A stretch of DNA of 64,000 bases from Echinometra lucunter (taxonomy: Eukaryota > Echinodermata > Echinoidea > Camarodonta > Echinometridae). How positions within the stretch are numbered: position 1 is the first letter of the stretch; each line of letters starts with the position of its first letter. The stretch spans positions 30,785,525 to 30,849,524 of the forward strand of contig CM057157.1 in assembly GCA_029962745.1 (NCBI GenBank), read 5' to 3'. Made by a program: the position numbers and the translations under genes. Below the pieces are notes generated by a model. It saw nothing but the letters and a program-made list of their open reading frames with translations. It had not been told where the DNA came from and made no database searches. Shown here piece by piece: positions 54,145 to 64,000 of the stretch.

Positions 54145-57100
54145 GGTCCTATGAGTTGTGGAACTGGTGAACAGCTGGAATTTGCCAAACATTTTGTATA
54201 GTATAAGTACTGTGAAAGCTGTATGAATATTATGCAATATACAGTAAACATAAAGTATGAAAAACACCACAACTTCTGTATAAGTCTCTACACTATATAA
54301 GAGACATTTTGAAAATGTGTGCATGCAGCTTTAAAAATGAAAGAAGAAAAACTTTGATAATGTAATGATGCCATTACAGGAACACATTTGTTTACTTTTG
54401 CAGTATGTCTAAAGACCATGTCAAACTATGCAATCTGACTGCGATCTTATTTTCTAAGAAATGGCATTTTGTATTGAATATACAAATTTTAACAAATGCA
54501 AAATTCTTTATTGAGTTTCAGAATATTGCAAGGAAGATAACTCTAAGCCCTTTAATCAAGAGTAAAGGCCAAATTGGCTTCAAATCATAGACAATCACTT
54601 GATTGAGATTGTCACTATGACTCGGCATTGATTTCACCTATCTCCTTCAAGAACGCTCACAATGCCTAACTTTAGTATTCATGCAACTCTTTAGAACCTC
54701 GATCATTAAGATTTAGCATACATGTCTAAATGTTGATATCAAATACTACATGTATAACAATTTTATTTCCAAATCGGATCACACACAGATCGTATAGTGT
54801 GCATTGGACTTAATTCTTTACTTCAGAGTTAAACAGAGATACATATCACCGTATCTGCCACTTTCACTTGTGGTGCCTGCATCAGTGCACTCACAGGCCT
54901 AAAGTAGACAAATAGTGTTCCGAGCTCTTGTGTGAGCTTCTAAGAAGCAAGATCCTGGTCAGAACAGTCTGAATATTTCACTTGATCAAGGTGATTAAGA
55001 TCCAATTGAAGGAATTGTATAGCATAATGGCAATAGGATTTTTGTTGTCCTGCTTTGCAGAAAGTAGATATTTTCTAAGAATTTTGCCAATATCTGTGGA
55101 TATTCTACATCTTTAACTTGGAAGTCGATTGGCTCTGAAACTGACCCAGTCCAACATACAGTTCCCTGTATGGCATCCGTGCATGGTAACTCTAAGGGGA
55201 TATTACTCCTTATGTACTGCCAGAAACATTTTACACTGGAAACTCAGTATAATGAGGTCCTTGGGACCATCAAAATTACCTTCTTATAGCGGGAATCTCG
55301 TTATATCGGTTAAAAAACAATAAAATATAAAGAGCTGGGACCGAAATATTACCTTTTTATATCAGGAATATTGTTATATCAGATCTCTTTATATTGAGTT
55401 TCACCTGAATTTTTGAAGTGGGATATGCTACCTCGTATACCATAGAAGAGTTTGATATTTGGCTGCAGTAAGTGAGGTTTGGTACATTAGTATATTGTAG
55501 CTTGTAGAAAAAAAAATTAAGCATTGACAGAATGGAATATACGTGTAGTATTGTGTTCTCTGATATGTTACATTGTAGGTTGTATGAGAAAACTGACTGC
55601 AAAAGGAGAGAAAATCTGATTTGATTTATTAGTTTGTCAGTGAATTACTTCAGCACATCACATATTCTTTCCCCAAATGGTTGAATATGATATAACCTTC
55701 AGCGGTCCCACTTTAAGATTCATGTTGTGATACTGTTCTGTCAGGAAATTTGACAATGTAAGTGCATTGTGTGTACAGGATTATACTTGATGTATTATTT
55801 ATCATCAATTCACGTTTTGGGGAAAGTGTTGGATATTGTATATTCAATAAATAATAATATGTAACAATTATATAGTAGCGCTTAATACAATGTTTTATTA
55901 GTGCAGAACCAATGTTTCTAAGGGCAATGTTTCTAATTTGCATGTATTGCAACCATACTGCACTATGCTGTCTTTGCTCAAAGTGGTTGTGTGTGTGAAA
56001 TTATTTTGTGAAACAAAGAGGTCTACAAACCAAAGTAAAGGCTTGTTCACTTATGCAGCAGCAAAGAGAGAAATGCGTTCTCTTTAGCGTTCTATGCGTC
56101 ACGTTTCTGTATCCTATAACACACAGATAAGTGAAAAAAAATCCAGCACCTTTGTTGTGTCTTTTGCACTCACTCAGTAGATACAAAAAACCCACAACTT
56201 TTTGAAAGTGGCTTACAAGCAAGCATGTCTGAACAAGCCATTATGCTGCTGAAAATCTAGGAAGCTATTTGATTAGGATAACTTTAGAATGAAAAGAAGC
56301 AAAGGAAGAATTGAATTTGCAGAATATTGCAATGAATAAGTTGAAAAAGTAGTTCTTAGAAATAAAATAAAAAAATGTTTGCATTGTATGTAACTACAGT
56401 ATGTTCTGTTTCTATTGATAGTAGTTTGAAGGGCTGTGCAATATATGTCAATTTCAAACTGTCATGCATTTGCAGTTTAACTGCTTATAAAGATGATTAC
56501 ATTATTTATTTACTATTACTGCTGAGTTTTCCCTCCTTTCCGTTGCTACAAAGTTTATTCCTTATAGTGACAGAGATGGGGAGATATGATCTAATGTTCC
56601 TCATACATTTTTGACTGGCAGCAAATGATTTTGTTTTTTGTTTTGTTTTGTTTTAAAGCAACAGTGAACTGACCCTTATTATGATTTATTTACAACAGCG
56701 CCAACGTACGGCTACTCAAAACCAGAGACTCTTAGAAACATTATATCCTTTGTGGCTTCTTGTGAATTTCCTTAGTATGAATACAAATACATTTTAACAG
56801 ATGTTACTCAAAAAAATAAAGCTCTCATTGATCAGGATAGAGCATGCTGGGAGCAACAAGGGGACACAATCAGTAGTTCAGGACTGAGAGGGTGCTATTT
56901 CAAAATCCAATACAAGGGTGCCAGTTCGCTCTGGCTTTAAGATTGCCAACCCTCCTTACACTTTTCCGTATTAAGATGTACATGTATATTGATTCAGAAT
57001 GAATAGGAATTCTGAGACTTTACTCAAATATCCTTTCATACTGTATTGATTACATTATGACTGATATTTTGTCAAAGGGCTTGATCAAGCAGAGATTTGT

Positions 57101-57300
57101 CTGCTATTTACTGTGGCAACATTTGCTACTGAAGTTATTTTTGTCAGAGTTGACAGATAAGGCCCTGGATATGATTTGGTTTTATGACAGTTATGGTTAG
57201 GGTTAGGATGCAAATGCCATTTGCATGGATTTTATTTGGTTTTGTGAGGTTTATGTTTAGGAAGCAGATGTCATCATGGTTGGACTACCGTGTACCGGTA
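54145..57300. other. TRIM23 3'UTR candidate and downstream repeats
   Basis: No further conserved exon is visible. AATAAA hexamers occur at 55319-55324 and 55846-55851, but I cannot tell which, if any, ends the TRIM23 transcript. 54404-54812 is a diverged MITE copy: TCAAACTATGCAATCTGACT at left versus GATCGTATAGTGTGCATTGG at right. Confidence 0.5.
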
Positions 57301-57420
57301 TCGTGCCGGTAAAATGACATCTAGTATGAAATTCTAGCGTTTCACAATGCATGGACCACCAAGGTCCGTACCATAAGAGGCCTATTTTCCCACTCACAGA
57401 TCGACAAAGTTTCAGGATAA

Positions 57421-57591
57421 CAGAAGCTGCGAGTGAGAGTTGACCAACTGAAGAAATATTTAACTAACCATGGGATCCCAAGTGCCGGGAAGAAGAAGAA
57501 TGAGTTAGTAAAATTAGCAGTGAAAGCCGAGGGAAAATATGAAGTGTTAAAAGTCTGTAATCAGTTGAATAGGAGTAGAAAAGGCGACTAG
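57421..57591 (+). pseudogene. orphan SAP-domain reading frame
   Basis: A 56-codon frame between in-frame stops reads LRVRVDQLKKYLTNHGIPSA then GKKKNELVKLAVKAEGKY before TAG. The spacing of Leu, Gly and Lys (LxxYLxxxGxPxxGKKxELxxLA) fits the SAP DNA-binding helix-extension-helix motif. No partner exon or start is evident. AACAG just before it could be an acceptor. It may be a fragment of a transposon-borne or expanded SAP protein family, and could equally be one exon of an unannotated gene. Confidence 0.5.
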
Positions 57592-58256
57592 TGCAAGGTG
57601 TTGATGGTACTGGTGTCAACTCATCTCCTAGAATTCACTCGCTAGAGAGTGACTGTCGCAGCTGAACCGAATGAGGGCGCAAGGATTGTGAAATGGGAGA
57701 ATTCCCTAGGCTAAATGGAGTGAAAAGCTCGTTTACAGTTTGTACATTTCATTGAATATGATGACATGGGTCATGATATACCTATAGTTTAATGCTTTCA
57801 TCATAACTTAAAATACGCTTCATCAAATATAAATGGGTAATTACTGCTCTTGTAAATTGTATTATTTAAGTTCATACATATATTTCAGTGCAAAAATGCA
57901 TTTTACTATGTGACAACAATGATATGCAATATGATCAAAGAGTTTTGTTTTCACTGGGATTCATTCATTGTTTATGAGAAGTACATGTGGTATCATCATG
58001 TATATTTTGAGAGTATTTTTATTTTACCTCCAAACTGTACTTATTATTTTCATTTCTATTTGGTTATTCACCATGTGAATGTATAAATATGTACCCCTTT
58101 TTGCACATTGGGTTGGCCATGTAAGTTGCTCCAAGATTCTAATCTTTGTTTGAAACCATGTACTGCCATTGTAACATTTTTACAATTAAACTTTATTGGA
58201 TAGTTATGAGATAATAGAAATAAAATGGCTTTTGTGTTTATTTCTTGCTTTTTTTT

Positions 58257-59160
58257 TTATGCCTCTGCCCACCATAGGTGGTTGCCGGAGGCATTATGTT
58301 TTCGGGTCGTCCATCCGTCCGTCCGTCCGTCCTGTTTTCGTTCTCGCGATAACTTAAGAACCGTTTGATGGATCAACTTCAAACTTGGCTCGAGTATGCA
58401 TATGGGAGGGACAATGATTTGAATAGATTTTGGGGTCTCAAGGTCAAAGGTCAAAGGTCACAGAGGTCATTATGTACATAGAAATGGTTCGTTCTCACGA
58501 TAACTCAACAACCATTTGACGGATCAACTTCAAACTTGGCTCATGTATGCATATGGGAGGGACAATGATCTGATTAGATTTTGGGGTCTCAAGGTCAAAG
58601 GTCATAGAAGTCGTTATATACATAGAAATGGTTCGTTCTCGCGATAACTCAAGTTACTCAACCATTTTACGGATCAACTTCAAAACTTGGTTCATGTATG
58701 CATAGGGAAGGGACAATGATCTGATTCGATTTTGGGGTCTCAAGGTCAAAAGTCAAAGGTCATAGAGGTCATTATGTACAAAGAAATGGGCCGTTCTCAC
58801 GATAACGACCATTTGACAGAGCAGCTTCATACTTGGCACATGTACGCTTATGGGAGGGATAGTAATCTGATTAGATTTTTGGGTCTCAAGGTTAAAGGTC
58901 AAAGGTCACTGAGGTCATTATATACATTAAGATTGCTTGTTATTGTGATAACTGACGGTTCAACTTCAAACTTGGCTCATGTATGCATATGGAAAGTCTC
59001 ATAATGGTCTCATTAGATTTGAGGGTCACAAGGTCAAAGTTCAAGGTCAAAGATGTCATTGTATACATGAAAAAAAATCAACATGAATGTGCCATATATT
59101 TGCGATCTGGCAATTGCGGAGGCATAAATTTCGACCGCGCGGTCGAGGATTCATCTAGTT
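58257..59160. repeat. interspersed element with about 135-bp internal tandem units (GCCTCTGCCC family)
   Basis: It starts ATGCCTCTGCCCACCATAGG, followed by (GTCC)n, then about five units each with CGATAACTC, GGATCAACTTCAAACTTGGC, ATGTATGCATATGGGAGGG and GGTCTCAAGGTCAAAGGTCA. It ends GCGGAGGCATAAATTTCGAC. I recall this pattern from several marine invertebrate genomes. Non-coding. Confidence 0.8.
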
Positions 59161-60907
59161 TTTATTGTCAGTGGTTGAGAGCAATTAGTTGATCACAGAA
59201 GATATTCATTTCGTATTAACCCTTTGTGCATCCTCTTCGCATCAGTGCACATTTGTACAATTAAATTGAGCAATTGTAATGATTAATTTTCTCTTTCACG
59301 TTTGTTCCAGAGAAACAAAAATAGCTAGAATGCTTAAGTGATATCTACTGAATAATTATCAGTATCAATACTGGACTAAGGAAAGCAGAATTTAAAGAAA
59401 ATATCAAAAGAACAATTGCCATTATTTCCCTTCAAAAATTCAAAATTAATTCAGTGCACAAAGAGTTAATTTTTTTTTCCAGAAGTGACAATCTAAGCTT
59501 AGTTCTGTAAGAGTGACCATCTAAGAATTATTGATGGTTTGACTTGTTTGAAATAGGCACAAAAGGTGCATAGTTGTTTTGGTCTTCAAGGAGTCTATGA
59601 TGCCTTGTATTCTGGGGCTTCAATCTGGTTTTTTTTTTTTTTTTTGGTAAAGGGGGGTATAAAATTTGGGGGGACATACACCAAAAAATTTACTAACAAG
59701 TAAAGAAAAGAGGTACCCGGCCTAAACTTTTGTTTGAGGGATTACCTATTGTTTCCCCCAATTTTAAAAGTTTCCGTGTGGGGGGGGGGGGGGACGTGTT
59801 CACCTGTCTTCCCTGACTAACGCTCATGCTTGTAATGCCAGTTATACAAGGATAAACATTTATACATTCAGAACCTGGTAAGGAATATATTTTTCATTAT
59901 CTTCATCACTATATTCCAGTTTCTAAAACAATAGATGAAAAGGAAACAAAATATTAAAATTATTAAAGATGAATTGTTAGGAAGCTGTTAGGAAAACGCG
60001 ATTGATACATTTACAAAGAAAGAAAGAAATAAGTGAGGAAAGAAGTGATTGCGAGAGAGAAAGAGAGGGAGAGGGAGAAAGAGTGGGGGAATGGAGAGTG
60101 GAGAGAGAGAGAGAGAGAGATGGGGAGTAAAAGAACATTATGTGAAGAAAATCCTTTTTTAATACTAAATAATAGGTAAGTTAACATGCTTCATTTTACT
60201 TGTAGGTCGGACTCGGTTCCCAAGAAAGCAATGACGTATTTTGCTTTTTAACCTTTGTTTAAAATAATATTTAAAAGCAATTTCGCTTTAATAAAAACCG
60301 CCTTAAACCTGGATTCGGCGTATTACTTCTCTGGATTTGTTTAACACTGAATACATTACGATGTCTCTCTAAAAGCTTTCAAAAGGTTATCACGGTCATC
60401 AGATTGGACTTTTTGCCCACACGCGAGGATCCGCCTTCTCCGCTTCCTACTTACCGGCTCATCAGAAAGACGCCATTTTCAGTTAGAGTTTTCATTATCA
60501 CCTGAAAGTGCTAAATTATTCTTCTCATTTATACTGCTATTTGCAGGTAAATACTTTACGATTCTATTTCAAGTACTGGACAACACATTCTGGTGACTGG
60601 TTAATCATTTGGCACTGGTTAATCATTTGGCACTGATAACTCCGACTCTTAAAAGATGAGAGTTGAGGAGCTATGGGAGCTATTTCAAGTGGTAGAGTCA
60701 CGTGATCAAAAGCCAAACGGGTACGCGCGTCGACTAAGAGCACGACCCAGCGGGTAGCCGAGATTTCTCTCGCCCGAACTATCGGCGGCAGAAACCACTG
60801 AAACACATCGATTTCATAATGAAGCGTTGATTATTTGTCATAGTATTATTCCTTTGATTATTTCAGTTTTCTCCTTCATCTTTTATCATTCAGACACCAG
60901 TCCTCTT

Positions 60908-60920
60908 CTCACACAACTCC

Positions 60921-60966
<46 letters not shown>

Positions 60967-60997
60967 CCATCTCTCCCTCTTTCTTTCCCTCTCTCTC

Positions 60998-61028
<31 letters not shown>

Positions 61029-61030
61029 CA
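60908..61030. repeat. (CT)n microsatellite
   Basis: More than 100 bp of CTCTCT with occasional TTTC/CCCAT interruptions. Confidence 0.95.
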
Positions 61031-61102
61031 TCCCCTTTCTATTTCTATAATTTTTTTCCCTCTGAACATAATTTCCCCTTTTCCACTCTTTCACCAATGG
61101 TA

Positions 61103-61490
61103 CTTTCACACCTACCTGTTTAAGAAAATTACCTGTAAACTACAGGAACTTTTTCATGCCCCCAAAATACCCAATTATTATTTCGTGCTTTCACACCTAC
61201 CTGAAACAGACCCTCACAGGAAGTTCTAGTACTTATAAGCATGTGCATAAGGCCCATAGAAGTTCTGGTAATTTGCTTTCACGTTACAAATATCAGGAAA
61301 TATCCCTGCGACCTTGGGGAAAATACCTGGAACCGGAGAAAGTACCTACTAAACTACAGGTATTTTTCTTTGTGGATATTACTAGAACTTTCGTTTCACA
61401 CTGGCAAAATACCTGTTTTTTTCTGATCGGGGTAGAATACTGGATCAGAAAATACCAGGTATTTTTCCTGATCGGGTAGGTGTGAAAGCG
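61103..61490. repeat. MITE-like element with CTTTCACACCTACC ends
   Basis: ACTTTCACACCTACCTG at left and GGGTAGGTGTGAAAG at right are inverted, and TTTCACACCTACCTGAAA recurs inside. Numerous ATACCTG/CAGGTATTTT words fill the interior. The 107-codon frame over it is not recognised. Confidence 0.6.
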
Positions 61491-61498
61491 CCTCAAGA

Positions 61499-61499
61499 C

Positions 61500-61530
<31 letters not shown>
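61499..61530. repeat. uninterrupted C tract
   Basis: About 31 consecutive C bases, possibly length-uncertain in assembly. Confidence 0.95.
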
Positions 61531-62834
61531 ATCATTAACTTAAGCCAATCGACAAGATTCTCTTTTAAGTGCTCGCCACAGAACAGAAAGGTTTTATATT
61601 AAAGCCCCATCAAGTTTTCGATAATCCACCCAAAGCAAGACTGGTGCATGGAATATCCACTAAAAGCCTGATGAGGGACCACCAGAAGAATAAGTTGGGT
61701 AACCTTTTTCTTTTTATCCTGATGGTTGTTGTTGAAGAAAATATGAATACTATTAATAAGTGTAAATCAAGGGGAATGAATATACAAGAGATCTAAAAAT
61801 ATAAGCGGTGAGGTGGGAAAAAAATGTCAATAAAATAACGACCTATTTTAAACACTTTGAGAGCCGAGGAAGTGTTTAATAGGCATAAGCATTCATGCGC
61901 GATTGCGGCTTGCAAGTGATTTTCCCCCTCTTCACAAGGCGCCTTTGAAGTTTAAATTGTACCATAAAATGGGGAAAATCGAAATCTGCTGAATGTGCTA
62001 AAGAGTTTACAAGGTTACTCCTTCTTTTTATGTGCAAGTAAAAATGCTTAATTGAGTATGATAATTTTGGCATGCAATGTGTGTTAAATTTCTTTCGATT
62101 TTTTACGGCAGTGACGTCAATTAGTGCTTCTAAAAATAACGTTACAAAATAGTTGCCTCCTTTCTCTACATAGGAAGGTACGAAGATTGGGTTGTTGCTT
62201 TTTTTCAGTCCCGGAACTTCCGGTATGGAACGTTTCAAATGTATTCTAAAAACGACCAGTTTTCATAGAAATATTTTTTCTCTTTTCATTAACGTCTTTA
62301 GTGTGAGGAAAAATGGCAGTTTTGGTTGTAGTGGAAGAATGAAGTATAAAATAAACTTACATTGGAAAAATAATAAAATTACAAAGAAATGAAAGAGCTG
62401 AAATGGAGCTCCTACTCATCTTCAAGACGGGGGAGTGTCAACTCCACCAGACCAGGGGCGTCGAAACTTTCTGCAAACTCGTACCATATTGGCAAATCCC
62501 TATGTTTAGAAATGGCTGGGCTGTTTATTTAATTCTTGCCCATTTAGTGCATTGATCAACTAAGAAGGGTAACGAATATATTCCTTGATTTAATAGTCTT
62601 CTCCAGCATGACTATGGTAAATAAGATCGTTGCAAAGAGTTAAATTTTGCTTTCCACTTTGATTTTTTATTGTGTATAGATATGATTTACAATGACAGTG
62701 CTTCAGTACGGAACAAAATGACAAGGTTCAGGCTCATTAAAAGAGTTGGATGTAGTAAAAACAAGGTGGGGGAATGATTGCCCCTTTTACTGTCATTCTT
62801 GGATAATTATCAATATTGGGTGTCTTGAGACATG

Positions 62835-63006
62835 TTTCGGTCTCGAAAAATGTCTCGAGACAGTGATTGTGTGTCTCGGTCTCGGCCGCTAATGTCTCGG
62901 TCTCGGTCTTGGCCTCGGCAGTTCTGGACACAGGTGTCTCTGTCTCTGTCTCGGGGATCATTGCCTCGGTCTCAGTCTCTGTCTCGTCTGAGATTGTCTC
63001 GGACCC
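62835..63006. repeat. degenerate TCTCGG/TCTCTG hexamer array
   Basis: About 170 bp of GTCTCGG, GTCTCTG and GCCTCGG units. Both strands show Arg/Ser or Glu/Thr open frames from the repeat. Confidence 0.85.
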
Positions 63007-64000
63007 AACACTGAATTAATTATAGGTTCCTCTCATCTATGAATAGTTAGAGCAGGATGGGCAATCGACGAGCTTCAAAAGGCCCTAAATCCACTTGAAT
63101 GATTTCGAGTAAATTGAAGATTTTTGTTGAAACCATTCAGTCTTCTTCGAACATGTCGAAATAACAAAATCGTGCATGAGTATAGTAATTTTTTTTCTAG
63201 AATTCTTTATATTTTTCATACATGACCTCCAATGTTGACCAAAACAAAAAACAAAAACAAAATTCTAAAAGACGCCAAATTTGTAGAAATGAAAAATCTC
63301 TATATTTAAAAGAGAAATAGACAATTTACTATTCAGGCAGGATTTCTTTCATTTTCATTTTTGGATGTCTAATGCTTGTTCTTCCAATTTTGAAAACGTT
63401 TTGACGTTTCGAAGAAAGAAAATATAGTTGAAAAGAAAATCCTTGATTTACTCGACATCACTCAAAGTTGATTTAGCGACTTTTGGAACTAAACAAATTT
63501 TTATTGAGCGCCTCTCTGGAAATAAACATATTAATAAACATGTTTTCTACTTTCCTAAAATATTTTTGATAATCAAATTTATAGCGCACATGGAACAAAC
63601 ATCCATTCGTGCTAAAACCTTATTTTCGGTAAAATATGGATATGGCGCCTTTTGGAAATAAACTCTTCAATCTTTGAGTGTCAAACTTATCATTATTGTG
63701 TCCCTCTTTTATGAGCGGCGGTACAATATCAAATCGCCGTTAGCTCCAATATGAATGAAACGGGTTAATTTGATAACGTTTAAACGAATCTCGTGTATGG
63801 GTCAATGATTAAACCTACTTCTGTCTATATACTCCTCCTTTCCGCGAAGGTGAATCAAAGGGAAGATGGTGGAAGATGGGTGAACTGACTGCCATATATA
63901 GATCTATGTATAGGTCAGAGGAGAAGGCGGATTTTTTTTTTGCTACTCCTGAAACATAAGAACGCAAAACACAACATTGAAAAAATAAATTGACAAAAAG

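Larger units (their letters stand above)
59161..64000. other. right-hand region with no recognised gene
   Basis: Holds a T/G tract at 59629-59665, GA-rich tract at 60040-60120, CT-rich tract at 60908-61030, a long C tract at 61499-61530 and a TCTCGG array at 62835-63006. A MITE-like unit with CTTTCACACCTACC / GGTAGGTGTGAAAG ends lies at about 61103-61490. The short open frames have no family resemblance or splice-site logic. Confidence 0.55.

Noticed and set aside
61156..61479. 107-codon plus-strand ORF
   Set aside because: Lies within an inverted-repeat MITE rich in ATACCTG words; no domain.

Overview
This window is animal nuclear DNA: intron-rich, AT-rich, and packed with short non-autonomous transposons and tandem repeats. 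The three recognisable genes are single-copy metazoan orthologues, and their protein identity is deuterostome-like. Together with the repeat types (for example the GCCTCYGGCAACC-type repeat at 58.26-59.16 kb), this makes an echinoderm, probably a sea urchin, the best guess. That assignment is inference, not proof.

Layout. (1) 931-11116, minus strand: ten coding exons of LRRC40, a leucine-rich repeat protein. Its 3' exons lie beyond the left edge. (2) 11117-14567: intergenic, with no gene seen. (3) 14568-41851, minus strand: TRAPPC13, a TRAPP-complex subunit, with 13 exons recognised here, one of them possibly an optional microexon. One short exon between 34333 and 34960 remains unlocated. The large introns hold a 44-bp minisatellite (27.2-28.3 kb), an 11-bp minisatellite (16.3-17.0 kb), a 3-kb inverted repeat (35.3-38.3 kb) and many MITEs. 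(4) 41852-42027: 176 bp separating the divergent start codons of TRAPPC13 and TRIM23, a compact bidirectional promoter. (5) 42028-54144, plus strand: a complete TRIM23 gene of 11 coding exons and 571 codons (RING, two B-boxes, coiled coil, ARF-type GTPase). Every junction keeps frame. (6) 54145-64000: no gene recognised; it holds a likely 3'UTR, a SAP-domain relic, repeats and simple sequence.

TRAPPC13 and TRIM23 are also head-to-head neighbours in human (5q12.3, from memory). Both products act in Golgi/autophagy membrane traffic, so shared promoter control is plausible. The most unusual structures are a 56-bp minisatellite made of the 3' end of TRIM23 exon 9 plus its own splice donor (18 extra copies), and a set of transposons with CAG-type, GCCAA-containing termini and exact 6-bp target duplications. 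Others are a 42-bp perfect hairpin inside a MITE, and a fold-back element with a telomere-like core. No prokaryotic features or CRISPR arrays were seen.
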